Assembly: GCA_016946835.1 (NCBI GenBank)
Contig: JACVTC010000002.1
Coordinates: 2,272,001 to 2,336,000, forward strand
DNA from: Neocallimastix lanati (nom. inval.)
Lineage: Eukaryota; Neocallimastigomycota; Neocallimastigomycetes; Neocallimastigales; Neocallimastigaceae
DNA length: 64,000 bases
Reading direction: 5' to 3'
Shown here: piece after piece, positions 11,800 to 25,291 of the stretch
Numbering within the stretch: the first letter of the stretch is position 1
How the letters are laid out: every line of letters starts with the position of its first letter
Notes under the pieces: model-generated
Database searches by the model: none
The model's input: only the letters and a program-made list of their open reading frames with translations
What the model was told of the DNA's origin: nothing
Made by a program: the position numbers and the translations under genes

Positions 11800-12448
11800 T
11801 TCAAGAAAACCTAAAAAACTAAAATAAAAAAGTATAAAATAAAAATAAAAATAATAATAAAAAATAGATAAAAAAATTTTTTTTCTTAATATATATAATA
11901 AAATAAAAATAAGAGAGAAAGTAAATTCCCTTTAAATAGTATGAAAAAAAAGTAAATGTTGAATATATGAAAGCTTGAAATATATAGTTGTTCTTGACGA
12001 TTTTATAGTTATTTGATTTTGTAAATAATTGATTTTATCCGGTATTGCTGTTATAATATTTATAAATATACACAAGGGTTAATAAGTAATTGATACAAAA
12101 CTACTTGTATATACTGTTAAAATGAATAATCGTTTCATTTTATCTTTTGAATGATTGTAATTCTTTCAATTAATAAAGCTCTTTAAAACTAAAAAAAAAT
12201 TTCTATTGAATAATCATAAATTAGCTAAATGTAGATTTTAAAAAAAAAAAAAATTATTAGTAGTGAAAAACTATAAAAAGATTCCCATCCATTAAATAAT
12301 ATCTTAAACACAAGCTTTGGAGTGAATCAATCTCCTAAATTTCCATTTTGAAATAGCTACATTAGAGTTTAAATAATAATATAGAAAAATACATATACAA
12401 AATAATGCTAAAGTAAAAAATAGATTCATTACAATGATAATATGTAGA
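11150..12448 (-). mobile_element. LINE-A copy A0: 5' part only
   Basis: It matches the 5' part of copy A2 (18240-19550): start of endonuclease, N-terminal domain and 5' UTR. Its 3' part is missing at the left edge, and its 5' UTR is interrupted at 12448 (ATGTAGA) by the poly(T) of A1. The 5' UTR at 11800-12448 carries the family blocks CACAAGCTTTGGAGTG and AATCAATCTCC. Confidence 0.8.
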
Positions 12449-14602
12449 TTTTTTTTTAGACAGGGAAGAAAATACACTTCCATAAATTTATTAATCTAAT
12501 TATAAAAAAATACATGTAGGTGAAAAGTACACTATAAATTAAAAATTAAAATAAAAGTTAAAAAATAAAAAATAAAAAAGCTCAAAAATACTATGTATTT
12601 CGGCAAGTTGTACTATGCGGAAATTTTTCCCTTCCTAACAAATAAAAATGAAATAAAACCTAGAAGTAACATCTTTAAAATAGATAGTGCGGTATTCACT
12701 AAACTCTCCCCGGATTCATCATTTATTGAACTACTAGGGCAAGATTCATCCTTCGTAGAAATAGATGACGATCCTGTATTATCATTATGCCTTATCAGTA
12801 CAACGTCGACGCTCTTGGATAAGTTTGATATTTTGCAATACCTATCAAATAATAGCTCAAACGAACTACTTATGAACTTATGATAGGTATTGCACTTGTT
12901 AAGAATTCCGCCAAGCCCACAATTTTTGGAACAGGTGACTCAGATGAACCTTTGAAAAGAAGTTCATTTAATTGTCTCTGTTCCCCACTATCGAAATGTA
13001 GCTCATTTAAAACTAAAGTCCTACCAAGAAGGAACAAGTATATATAATGATTGATATAATCTTCAAAATTAGAAATAGAGTCATAGGAAGAAAGAGGATT
13101 AAACACTCTAATCTTCCTAAGGAATAAAACATAGAGATCATCGATGAAATTTAAAGAATTCCATCTAAAAGATATAAGAGCATCGCATTTAAAAATCCAA
13201 TGTTCAAAAGATTGTTTATCTTCGTCATAACAGGGGCAAGACTTGGGACAATCTTCTGAAACTCTACCCATTCTAATAGCAATAGTAGTATTGTATTTAT
13301 AACCACAGCGTAAACGTATAATCCACAAAAACCCTAAGTTGAATTGGGGATATTTTAAGCTAAGCATAATTATAGCTTTATTGTTTGAGAACTTATTACA
13401 ATCGTAATTTTGACCTTTAATACCTTGAAATTTGGAAACTGATTTCCAGTAACGTTCTAAAATATCGTCATATTTTTCACATTTATATTTTTTGATTTTT
13501 TTATACAGTGTTCTTGATTCTTTAGTCCAGGAATAATGATGCATTTTGGGAATAGATTTAATAAGATCCTTCATAATACAGTTTGATTTACTCCATTTTG
13601 CAAAAGACTTAATCTGTAAGGCTGCGCAGACACCAGCAATAGGAGGAATGCTTAGATCTCGAGATAAAGCATAAGTACTCATAGTAGAATTATGTCTAAT
13701 ATAGTCATTGTTTTCTGAACTTGTTTTTCCATTTTTAAAAAATGAGCCGATACACCAAAATAGTCCAGTATTAATTAATGTTTGAATTCTGGCCGTTCTA
13801 GATTTGTTTGAACCAAGTAAAGGAGAATAATAAATTACTTTACTAATAACAAAGGATTGAAGAACTTTTTTCTTGTATGCAATAGGGATAAGTTTATTTG
13901 AGAAGAAATGTGTAAATGAAAGAAGGGATTTTTTAACTTTAAAATGCATGTGAGATATAATGTGTTCTAGTAAGAGATCATCAGAAAAAGGAATACCAAG
14001 ATAAATATAACTAGAAACTTTAGGAATAGCATTCATTCCTAAATAGAAGGTTGGGTCACTATAGTTTGGAGGAGATTGGAAGTTCATTGGTTTTATAACC
14101 ATAGTTGCACATTTTTCAATACCAAAAGTCATTTCATTTAAATTAGCCCATCTATGTACCTTTTTTAGTAATTTTTCTAAATTTTTGCACTTGGAGCAAT
14201 GAGAACAACATCATCAGCAAAGAGTCCACCACAACACTTTTTTCTTCCAATATTAACACCATACTTTCACAGTCATTTAATATATCATTGATGAATAAAT
14301 TGAATAAAATTGGAGATAATGGACAACCTTGACGAACACCTCTTTTAATAGGAAATTCATTTGATAACATTGAAGCAAATCGAGCACGAGCTTTAGATGA
14401 AGTATATAAATTACAAAGAAAATCAAAACATTTACCACGTACTCCATAATGATATAATTTAGTAAGAATGTTAAAAATAGGAACTGAATCATAAGCTTTT
14501 TTAAGATCTAAAAAGGCTAAATATGTGAATTTTCCTTGATATTTTCTTCTTTGGCAAATTTCTCTAACTGAAATGAATAAACTAATGCATTCTTCACGGT
14601 TG

Positions 14603-14603
<1 letters not shown>
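12449..14603 (-). mobile_element. LINE-A copy A1: 3' half only
   Basis: A short poly(T) (12449-12457) followed by AGACAGGGAAG marks the 3' end, like the AGACTTAGAG and AGACTAGGAA of the other copies. It is inserted in the 5' UTR of A0. Its 5' side is cut inside the reverse transcriptase at 14603, where the poly(T) of A2 begins, so either A2 landed in it or it was truncated there. The 3' UTR and eroded C-terminus occupy 12458-12869. Confidence 0.8.
12655..14603 (-). pseudogene. LINE-A A1 reverse transcriptase and C-terminus, decayed
   Basis: Reading on the minus strand it begins inside the reverse transcriptase (EECISLF, LDLKKAYDS), continues through RGVRQGCPLSPILFN in a second frame (14370-14152) with the catalytic FADD near 14220, and then a third frame from 14132 to 12870. 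That frame carries YIYLGIPFS, the linker domain and a C-terminal knuckle CPKSCPCYDEDKQSFEHW. The frame closes after AIPIISS; further down a KSVDV block near 12812 shows that the original protein was longer. At least two frameshifts and the missing endonuclease make it non-functional. It is clearly diverged from A2, A3 and A4, so it is a separate subfamily. Confidence 0.82.
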
Positions 14604-14652
<49 letters not shown>

Positions 14653-17600
14653 CTTAGAGAAAACTTTATTTAATTTATAATAATAATAAAATTACATGAA
14701 ATTAAATGAAAAAATAACAAATAAAATACATGAAATAAAATATTATATATTATAAAATTATAAAAGTGCGTTAGAAGCAATAGCCTCTAACTTTTCCCAT
14801 TCCTCGATAATAACACCACGTCCATTATTGTGAGTAATAATTTCAGTATTAGTGTTATCAATCAAATCTGTATCTGGAGGTGAAAATCCATGCCTTATCA
14901 TTTCGACGTCGACGCTCTTGGTAACGGTAGATTCAACGGAATACCATTTCATCATCAAACTAAAAGATCGACAAATTAATGGTATTACGTTTGTTAGAAA
15001 CTCCGCAATCCCCACAAAATACGGAACAGTTGACGAAGTTGAACTTTGTTTAAAAATATTGTCAACTAATTGTCTTTGTTCCCTATCATTAACTTTAATT
15101 TTTGAATATATTGAACGCCCACCAAGAAGTGCACTCAATATATAATAATAAATATTATTATCATAATCCTTTTCTGAATCTAAAGAAACATCCAAGGATT
15201 TTTGTTCAATTATCAATGCAAATTTCAAAAAGAGATCATCTAGAAAAGGTAAAGATTTATTTCTGTAATTTTCCAATTCTTTACAGGCAAAGATCCAGTG
15301 AGAAAAGCTAGGTACACTAACACCACAACAAGGGCAACATTTAGGGCAATCTTCTGAGACGATTTTTCTTTTAATGGAAATACTAATGTCGAATTTAAAA
15401 CCACACCTAATACGAGAAATCCAAAAGAATCCCAACTGATACTTAGGATATTGAAATGTTAAGTTTCTGATTTCTGAAATAAATCCAAAATCATTCTCCT
15501 TGTAAATAATTGCTTTTTTAGCTTTTGAGGGTTTGAAGACATCTCTTTCCCAATAAAACTTTTTTATTTCACTTGTTTTCTTACCATTTAATTTCTTATC
15601 CAAAGTCTTTGATTCTTTAGTCCATGAATAATGTGACATAGTAGGAATATTATTAGTGAGATGATTAATAATACATGATGAGTTTTTCCATTTTCTAAAG
15701 CAACGTAATTGAGATATAGCACAGACAGCTGAAAGAGGAGGTATTCTCAATTCACGAGTAATATTATAGAGACTAACAGAAGAATTGCGAGATTTAAATC
15801 CGTAACTCCAATAAAGTCCTCTATTAATAATTTTTTGAGCTTTAGAACATCTGCTCTTATTTGAACCAAAGAGAGGAGCATAATATATAACAAGACTAAG
15901 AATAAACGAAATTAAAACATATTTCTTCAATGGGAGAGGAACAGATTTATTAATAAGAAATCGAAAGTACAAATTTAACTTGACATTTAAATTACTGTTT
16001 AATTTGGATTGTATAGGTTTCAGTGATAAAGATTCATCAAAAGGAATACCAAGATAGGTATAGTTGTCAGTTTTAGGTAATATTTTACTACCAATGAAGA
16101 AAGATGGATCTTCATAATTTATCGGTTTAACAAAGTTAATCGGTTTTACAACAAGAGTAGCACACTTATTAATTCCAAAAGTCATTTCATTTTTAATAGC
16201 CCATTCATGAACTTTATTCAAAATTTTCTTAAGAGCTTGTTTAGATGGAGCAACTAAAACAATATCATCCGCAAAAAGTCCACCACAACAATATTGAGAA
16301 TCTAAATATACACCATACTTATCACAATTATCCAGTATATCATTAATGAACAAATTAAATAAAATAGGAGATAGAGGGCATCCTTGTCTAACACCACGAT
16401 TAATCGAAAATTCTTCTGAGAGATTACCATTAAAAAAAGCACGAGCTTTAGAGGATAGATAAAGATTCTTTAAAAACAGATGACATTTATCTCTAATTCC
16501 TAAGTTATATAATTTGGTCAAAATATTAAAGATAGGAACTGAATCATATGCTTTTTTAAGATCGAGAAAAGCAAGATAAGTAAAATTTCCTTTAAATTTT
16601 CTTCTTTGACATATCTCTCTAATTGAAATATACAAACTTATGCATTCTTCTTTATTTCTAAATCCAAATTGTTCAGGTCTAACAAATTTATGTTCAAGTG
16701 CATATTTAGCAATTCTATTAGTAACAATCTTTGAAATAATTTTTAAGCCAACATTAATAAGAGAAATACCACGATAATTATTACAATCCGAAAGATCTCC
16801 TTTTTTTGGAATTGATATTATAGAAGCCGAATTCCACTCTTCAGGGAAATCACCATCCCAGATTTTGTTAAATAATGAAAGTAAACATTTAGCACACTTA
16901 GAGTAGTGATCATCTGAAGAATCATCTTGATTATCGGATAAATCAGATTTACTAAAGAAGGCTTTAAAAAATTCAATCGGAATACCATCGGGTCCAGGAG
17001 CTTTATTATTTTTCATTTCAAGCACATTGTTTTGAATTTCTTCCATAGTAATAGAATCATTAATATCCCAAGTAAGATTATTATTAGGATTAGTTCCAAA
17101 TAAACTTACCCAGTATTCATTATCCAAACTGTGTTGAGTAACATCAGAAGCTAGTTCACTGTAATGTTCAGCAAATCGATTTAATTGATCCGAATGAGAA
17201 AATAAAAAGTTACCCTGCTTGTCCTTTAAAGCACTTGACGAAATAGAATTAGAGTACATAGGGCGAGATAGCTTCTTTAATTTTAACCAAGCACTCCTAG
17301 CATTTTTATTACGAAAATCATTACATGCAGATTCTATTGACTGATGAAATTGTTTTGATTTAATAGAAAACTTAATTGACCTGACTTTACCACATATATT
17401 TTTATACTCACGAAGCAAATTTAAAAATTCATCAAGGTTTTCAAGATTAGAACCTAAAGAAAAATTTTTGATTTCATTAAATGCAACATGCTTTTCATGA
17501 GAAAGTTTCTTGATATAATAAGGGCAGTGGAAAGCTGATCCTTTAAGATCACAAGGAACTCTAGCATGAACTTTATCACCAACTTTAATAGCTGTTTCTA

Positions 17601-18940
17601 TAAATTTATTGACCATTTCATTAGAACTTAATTCTTTATTATCATCAAATTCATAAAGAAGAATTGAGAAGTAGTTACTTGAGAATATTTCATTATGCTT
17701 TTCATTACACATGCGTTGGGACCACTTGAATCTTCTAGAAGGAGTAGGAGTACGAAAACCTTCTGAGTCATCTTTCTTACAGGAAAGGATAAGAGGGAAG
17801 TGGTCAGATATATCATTGAATGTACTACAAACAGATACCTTATTAACGTATTCCTTCATTTTACAATTAAATAAAACATGATCAATACAAGACGATCTAC
17901 CATCCCGAGCCCATGTGAAATCGAGACCTGATAAGTATTTAGTGAACCACTGATAAGATGATTTATTAAGTAAACTATCTAATTGGGATTTAGACATATT
18001 AAAGTCACCTACAAGAATAGAAGGTGTATTAGTATGTTTCTTTATCCAATTAGTAATTTCTGAAAAGGCATTCTTTCTTTCTTCCTTATGAGTGACCGTA
18101 GGAACATAAATATTACCAATAGTGCATTTAATTCCCCAAAAAGAAGTAATGTTGACAGAAATGATATACTTATATTCAAAGGGATCAGGAGAAAATGAAC
18201 ATGAACGATGTACACTTATACTAAGACCTCTCATACCGGGTATATTTGGATCAGCTTTACGTAAAATTGTATTATAGTGACAAAGAAATGGGTAATTATT
18301 TGAATGTACATTAAGGTATTGGCTATTACCGACCTCTTGCAAGCAAATACAGATAGGTTTAAAAATTTCATTAAAGTATCAAATACCATCACGTTTTTCA
18401 GCATTCCATCCATTAATGTTCCAATTGACACAAAGATTAAAGAACTGAGTAGACGGTGAATAAATATTACTATAAAAAAAATCTTTAGCCATTGATTTAG
18501 TTTCAAAAGAAGAAAATTTGTTGTTAAATTTCTTAACTTCACTGAAAGTTCTGATTTTGTCGGTTTGGATCCAATTAATTTTTTTGATTGGAAGGCAATG
18601 GGTAAGAAGAAATAAAATATTTAGGTAATAAGTGGGTTTATCATAGTTTATCCTTAATATGAAGTAATTTTCCATATTAGGTGTATGTGTTTTTATAATT
18701 CCATGAACTATTTCATTGCAATTGGAAATACGTTTACTAAGAAATTCCCAAAGTTTACTAGCAGACCATGATTGAAGATCATGAATAAAGATAAGAATGA
18801 AATCTTTATTCTGAATATCGTATCTTCGAAGACCACGTCGCAAAACAGGTATAGTTGCTGAATTTGAAGAAGTATTATCCATTTCAAAAAAGCCTAAAAA
18901 ATAAAATAAAAGAAGAATAAAATAAAAATAATAAAAAAAA

Positions 18941-18971
<31 letters not shown>

Positions 18972-19795
18972 ATAAATATATATATAATAAAATAAATTAA
19001 AAAATAAAAGAGAAAGTAAATTCCCTTTAAATAGTAAAAAAAAAAAATATTGGTGTTGAATATTTGAAAGCTTTAAATATAAAATTGTTCTTGATGATTT
19101 AATAGATTTTAGATTTTGTAAATAATTGATTTTATCCTGTATAACTGATATAATATTTATAAATTTACTTAAGGGTTAGTAATTTATTGATACAAAATAT
19201 ATACTGTTAAAATGAATAATTGTTTCTTTTTATCTTTTGACTGATTGTAATTCTTTCAATTAATAAAGCGCTTTAAGATGTTAAAAATTTTCTGTTGAAT
19301 AGTCATAAATTAGCTAAAAGTATATTTAAAAAGAAAAAAATATTAGTAGAGAAAGACTATAAAAAAGATTCCCATCCGTTAAATAATGTCTTAAACACAA
19401 GCTTTGGAGTGAATCAATCTCTTACATTTCCATTTTACAATAGCTACATGAAAGTATAAATAATACTATAGAAAAATACATATACAAAATAATGCTAAAG
19501 TAAAAAATACAATAGATTCATTACAATGATAATATGTAGAAACTACATGATATTAATAATTATACAATTCCAATGTTACTACATATCCAGTTTAAAACAA
19601 TATAAAACATCAGGTTCACTTTCTACAGTCTTCCAGTATTCCAGTTTTCACTCTTCGTACTAGAAGCCACTTTAGAAAGGATAACCATCGATTATCATCA
19701 GAATCACAGAAAGCTGTAATTAGTACACCTGATATAGGTTAATCCCTTTCCATCAACCCTCCATGGACCTGGAAAAACAGTCCACATCATTGGGG
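14604..19795 (-). mobile_element. LINE-A copy A2, nearly full length
   Basis: The poly(A) tail is read as 46 T at 14604-14649, followed by 108 bases of 3' UTR. The 5' terminus is CATTGGGG near 19788-19795, the same terminus as A4. The 5' UTR at 18883-19795 has no gene. Flanking sequences (CTTCACGGTTGC left, GTCTAACACCACG right) do not form a target duplication, although both are LINE-A reverse transcriptase sequence, so a later recombination between copies is likely. Confidence 0.88.
14758..18882 (-). pseudogene. LINE-A A2 endonuclease-reverse transcriptase with one in-frame TGA
   Basis: It is read from ATG 18882 (MDNTSSNS) to the stop at 14758. A single in-frame TGA at 18379-18381 separates the N-terminal 167 codons from the remaining frame; nothing else is broken. 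The N-terminal domain holds FILIFIHDLQSW and YFILRINYD. The endonuclease of APE type holds WNINGWN, CLQEVGN, GDFNM, the SCIDHVLFN block and SDHFPLI. The reverse transcriptase holds NNKAPGPDGIP, IPKKGDLSDCNNYRGISL, LDLKKAYDSVP, RGVRQGCPLSPILFN and FADDIV (near 16272). The C-terminus has a CPKCCPCC...H...C knuckle and KSVDV near 14915. The same TGA occurs in A0. The protein would nick target DNA and copy the element RNA onto it. Confidence 0.88.
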
Positions 19796-19796
19796 G

Positions 19797-19973
19797 TCTA
19801 ACACCACGATTAATCGAAAATTCTTCTGAGAGATTACCATTAAAAAAAGCACGAGCTTTAGAGGATAGATAAAGATTCTTTAAAAATAGATGGCATTTAT
19901 CTCTAATTCCTAAGTTATATAATTTGGTCAAAATATTAAAGATAGGAACTGAATCATAGGCTTTTTTAAGATC

Positions 19974-19975
<2 letters not shown>
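19797..19975 (-). mobile_element. LINE-A reverse transcriptase fragment
   Basis: About 179 bases nearly identical to A2 16395-16565. On the minus strand it codes the reverse transcriptase from LKKAYDSVP to SINRGVR. It is cut on the left by the 5' end of A2 and on the right by the poly(T) of A3. It is older LINE debris. Confidence 0.85.
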
Positions 19976-20010
<35 letters not shown>

Positions 20011-20104
20011 CTAGGAATAAACTTTATTTAATAATATTTTTTTAAAAAATACATGAAGTTTAAATACATGAAATTTTTTTTTTTTTTAAATTAATATTAA
20101 AAAA

Positions 20105-23100
20105 CTACGTTATGAGATTCGAGGACGAAATGGCCTCTAACTCTTCCCATTCATCGAAGATAACTCCATGTGGATGAAAATTATCATTCGAATCTGTATC
20201 AGAATTTCTTCTTTGCCTTATCGTTACGACGTCGACGCTCTTGACAACGGTAGGTCTAACACTATACAAATCGATCATGGTGTAAAAATCACCAATCACA
20301 ATAGGCATAACGTTAGTAAGGAGTTCCGCAAGCCCCACAAAATATGAAATCGGGAAAGAAGACTCGTTCGAAGGTGATTGAAAAATATTATTAATATATC
20401 GCCTTCTTTCCCCCGAGCCGATCTTTAAGATTTCAAATACTGCATTTCCGCCAAGAAGGAGTCACAGCACATAAAAATTGATATTATCATCAAAATCTTC
20501 CTCTTTATCATCAGGAATGTTCAATGATTTCTCATGACCAATTAGAGAAAAATTAATAAAAATTTCATCAACAAAGGGAATGAAATGTTGCCTAAATTCT
20601 TCAAATTTAGGACATAAAAGTATCCAGTGTGTAAAACTAGGTATGCTGTTACTCTCACCACAACAAGGGCAGTATGTTGGGCAATTTTCTGATACTAGAT
20701 TACTTTTAACATACGTTTTTACATCAAATTTAAATCCACATTTAATTCGTCCAATCCAAAAAAATCCAAGAGAAAATTGTGAATATTTAAGTGATAGACG
20801 TTGAATAAATTTTTTAAAACCAAATTTAAATTTCTTGTATTTTGTAGATCTGATCGCAGGAGTGCTTGAATAATGAATATTTTCCCAGTAAAACTTCCTT
20901 ATTTCTCCAGGAAGTTTATTATTGTGCTTATGTACTGCTAAACTCCGTGCTTTTTTTGTCCATGAATAGTGAGAAAGTGTAGGTATATTTTTGACTAAAT
21001 GAGAAATAATACAAGAAGAATCTTTCCACTTTTTAAAACATCGAATCATCGCCTTATCACAAAAACTAGCTATAGGAGGTATAGAAAGTTCCTTAGACAT
21101 ATTGTAAATTGAAGTATTGGAGGTTTTATTTTTAAACCCGAAACTCCAATACAAACCTCGATTAAAAGCAGTTTGAGCTTTTTCAGTATTCTTTTTATTT
21201 GAACCAAGTAAGGGAGCATAATAAAGAACTGAACTAAGGACAAAAGAAACTAGTATACGAGTTTTAAAGTAGAAAGGAACATTCCTATTGGTTAAAGATC
21301 TAAAGAAAGAGTTAACTGTATAATTAATTTTACTATTCATCTTAGCAATAATAGGTTTTAAATCCAACGATTCATTAAAAGGTATACCAAGATATGTATA
21401 TTGATTAGTGCTTGGTATATAGTTCATACCAAGTCTAAAAGTAGGATTTTCATAATGTCTTGAAGGTATAAAATTCTTTGGTTTAACAACTAGTGTAGCG
21501 CATTTATTGATTCCAAAGGTCATTTCATTTTTAATACCCCAATCATGAGCAATATTCAAAAGGTTTTTAAGTGAAGATTTTGTAGGAGCTAATAATACAA
21601 TATCATCAGCAAATAATCCACCACAACACTTTTTCTTTTCAGTAATCACACCATAACTTTTACATTTATCAAAAATATCATTGATAAATATATTGAATAA
21701 AATAGGTGAGAGAGGACACCCTTGGCGAACACCACGGTGTATTGGAAATTCTTTTGAAAGTTTACCATTAAAGTTTGCACGAGCTTTCGAGGTAAGGTAT
21801 AGATTAGTAATGAATTGAAGGCATTTACCACGAATACCAAGATAATTTAGTTTAGTAAGTATATTGTAAATTGGAACTGAATCATAAGCTTTTTTAAGGT
21901 CAAGAAAGGCAAGAAAGGTAAATTTATCCTTAAATTTTCTTCTTTGACAAATTTCACGAATGGATACAAATAAACTAATACATTCTTCTTTATTTCTAAA
22001 ACCAAATTGTTCTGGTCTAATTATTCCATTAGAAAAAGCATAGTCCGATATTCTTTTAGTGACAATTTTTGATAGAATTTTTAAACCTACATTGATGAGT
22101 GAAATACCACGATAATTATTACAATCTGAAAGATCCCCTTTTTTAGGAATAGAGACAATAGAAGCAGAGTTCCATTCATTAGGAAAGTCACCATCCCAAA
22201 TTTTATTAAAAAGTAATAACAGACACTTTGCACAATCGGAATAAGTAACCTCTTGATTAGAGTCATCCTGAGAAGAATTTCTACTCTCAGAATTAAAAAA
22301 TGCTTTAAAAAATTCTGTAGGTATACCATCAGGACCAGGTGCTTTGTTATTTTTCATTGAGAGAACAGTTGAATGAATTTCTGACATGGAAATAGGTTGA
22401 TTAATATCCCATGATTCCTGAGGAGTAGAAGAATTATTAAGTATTCTTTTCCAATAATTTTCATTAAGACTGTGACCAGTTATATCAGAAGCAAGTTCTT
22501 CATAGTGTTCTGCAAAACGATTGAGTTGATCTTCTTGGGATACTAGAACATTACCTTCTTTATCTTTAATGTATACAGGTGATTGGGAAGGAGAGTAAGA
22601 AGGTTTAGAAATTTTCTTAAGTCCAGACCAACCACGCTGGGCATCATTTTTTAAGAAACATTCGCCGATGGAATGAATCAAATTTTTAAATCTAATATTC
22701 CTAATATTTCTTTTAATACTAATGATATAATCAGAAAGAACTCTATATTCTTTTGAGAGATCACAAAATTCTTGAAGATTTGACAAATCATTACTAAGTT
22801 TAAAATTTTTAATCCTTTTATAAAATAAATGTTTTTCATGTGATAATTTCTTAATATAAGCAGGACAATGGAACGCTGAACCCTGTAAATTTGTAGGAAC
22901 TCTTGCTTGAATGTCATCGCCTATTTTATTTGCTGTGTCAAGAAGTTTTTTAACCATTGTATTAGAGTCTAGATTATCATTATGTTCAAATTCATCCAGT
23001 AAACATGTGAATTTATTATGAGAGAAGATTGCTTCACGTTTATCCCTACAAATTCGATTAGACCACTTAATTTGTTTATCCCGAGGGGGAGTAACAAAAC

Positions 23101-24190
23101 CATCAGGAGATATTTTTTTACAAGAAAGAATAAGTGGTAAATGGTCAGAGATGTCATTAAAAGAGTAGCATACAGAAGCAATATTCAGATAATTTCTTAA
23201 TTTATCGTTCACTACTATAAAATCAATACAAGAATTCTTTCCACCATTAGACCAAGTAAATTGATGACCAACCATATCCATAACAAACCATTGAGGGGAA
23301 ATTCTAAGAATAAGATCTTTGAGTTGTTGCTTAGTCATGTTGAAATCACCAACAATAGCCGAAGGGTTATTCTGATGGTTCTTGAGCCAATTAGCAAAAT
23401 CAGTTTCCGCTTTTTCTCTAGAGTCTTTGTGTTTTTTGCTAGGGATGTAAATGTTCCCTAAAGAACATCTGACACCCCAAAAAGAGAATATATTTACTGA
23501 GAGTATATATCTATATTCAAAATCATCATTAGTGAATTGGCAGGAGGAGTGCACACCTATATAAAGGCCCCTCATACCAGGGATTTTTTTGTCCGCACGT
23601 CTCAGTACTGTTCTATAATGATTAAGGAATGGATATGAGTTAGAAAAGGAGTTAAGGAATGAACTATTACCGACTTCTTGAAGACAAATACAAATAGGAT
23701 TAAAGATTGAATTAAAATTGGTAAGTCCGTCACGTTTTTCAGAATTCCAACCATTTATGTTCCAGCTAATACAGAGGTTGAAATATTTAGTATTCGAGAA
23801 AGGGTTAGCATACAGGAGGCTTTCAGAGATGGGGATTGAGGGTTCAGAATAATACCTGGTTCTATTATGATTAACATTACTAAATGTGCGTATCCTTGAA
23901 GTAATCTTCCATTTAATTCTTTTAACAGGTAAGTGCTTAGTAATCAAATAAATAACCTTCAAATAATCCGTACAATTATTATAGTTAACTCTTAGGATGA
24001 AGTAGTTTTCCATATTAATATAGTGTTTTTTAACGATTCCATGAACAACTTCATTACAATTTGATATCTTTTTGCTTAAAAATTCCCATAGTCTACTTTC
24101 AGTCCAAGATTCAAGATCATGAATGAAAATTAAAACAAATTTATCATGGTCAGGACCATAAAGTCGCAGACCTCTTCGTATAGTTGACAT
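20105..24190 (-). pseudogene. LINE-A A3 endonuclease-reverse transcriptase with one nonsense codon
   Basis: The frame from ATG 24190 to 20105 has exactly the A4 length (1362 codons with stop). The only break is TGA at 20462-20464, where A4 has TGT (Cys): one T-to-A change in the coding strand. It removes about 120 C-terminal residues, including KSVDV, but leaves endonuclease, reverse transcriptase (FADDIV near 21602) and the CPTYCPCC knuckle (near 20660) intact. Layout otherwise as described for A4. Confidence 0.9.
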
Positions 24191-24360
24191 AATAAAATAA
24201 AAAACTTATCTATATTAATAAAAAGTAAGTGTAATAAAAAAAATAAAAAAATAAAATTAGTAAAAATTAAAAAATTAAAAAAAAATAAAAATTTATTGCT
24301 GTTGTCTTCTCTTTCGTGTATATTGTTTGCTAAAACTTGTTTGTTTTTCTTTCTTTTTGT

Positions 24361-24363
<3 letters not shown>

Positions 24364-24407
<44 letters not shown>

Positions 24408-24505
24408 CTAGGAATAAACTTTATTTAATAATATTTTAATAATAAAAAATACATGAAGTTTAAATACATGAAATTTATTATTAATGCAAAATGGGTTGAG
24501 GTGTG
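24364..24505 (-). mobile_element. Tiny poly(A)-tailed LINE-A insertion with 14-bp target duplication
   Basis: Inside the 5' UTR of A3 sit 41 T (24364-24404) followed by AGACTAGGAATAAACT and about 70 bases of LINE-A 3' UTR. The target TTTCTTTTTGTGTT is present on both sides (24350-24363 and 24506-24519). The uninterrupted site is seen in A4 near 35548-35565. The last 25-30 bases (near 24478-24505, ATGGGTTGAGGTGTG) do not match the A3 or A4 3' UTR. It is an extreme 5' truncation made by target-primed reverse transcription. Confidence 0.9.
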
Positions 24506-25291
24506 TTTCTTTTTGTGTTGACTAGTTTTAATTAATGATTTTCAATTATAAATTCCTGTTTTATGTAAAAATTTCTGTAAAATAATCATATATAATATAA
24601 AATTTAAATGTTAATGAAATAATAGTTGTGAAAAACTATAAAAAGATTCCCATCCATTAAATAATGTCTCAAACACAAGCTTTGGAGTGAATCAATCTCC
24701 TACATTTCCATTTTACAATAGCTACATGAGAGTATAAATAATACTATAGAAAAAAACATATACAAAATAATGCTAAAGTAAAAAATACAATAGATTCATT
24801 ACAATGATAATATGTAGAAACTACATGATATTATTAATTGTACAACTCCAATGTTACTACATATCCAGTTTAAGACATTATAGAACGTCAAGTTCACTTT
24901 CTACAGTCTTCCAGTATTCCAGATTTCTCTCTTCGTACTAGAAGCCACTTTAGAAAGGATAACCATTGATTATCATCAGAATCACAGAAAGCTGTAATTA
25001 GTACACCTGATATAGGTTATTCCTTTTCCATCAACCCTCCATTTTTTTTTTTTTTTTAACGGCAGCAAACTTTTTTCATCTTTATTAATTAAATATTTGA
25101 TAAAATACATGTAATAAAATAATAAAAAAAAAAAGATAAAAAAATAAACAAAAAATAAAACACAAAATAAAAATAAAATAATGGTATAATATAATCTAGT
25201 TTCATTTAATTAATATTTGTAAGACTTCACAAGGGCATTATTATACTGAAGTATAATAATTAACTTTGACTTCGCAATGTTAATCATAATT

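Larger units (their letters stand above)
19976..25042 (-). mobile_element. LINE-A copy A3, full length, split by LINE-B
   Basis: The poly(T) is 19976-20007. The body is almost identical to A4. The 5' UTR (24191-25042) is interrupted twice: by a 142-bp poly(A)-tailed insert at 24364-24505, and by the full LINE-B after CCTCCAT (25036-25042). The missing 5' terminus of A3 resumes after LINE-B at 30424-30461 and ends CATTGGGG. The two outer flanks do not match each other. Confidence 0.9.

Noticed and set aside
12593-12883. 96-aa plus-strand frame
   Set aside because: It overlaps the eroded C-terminus of LINE-A A1, whose KSVDV block is readable on the other strand.
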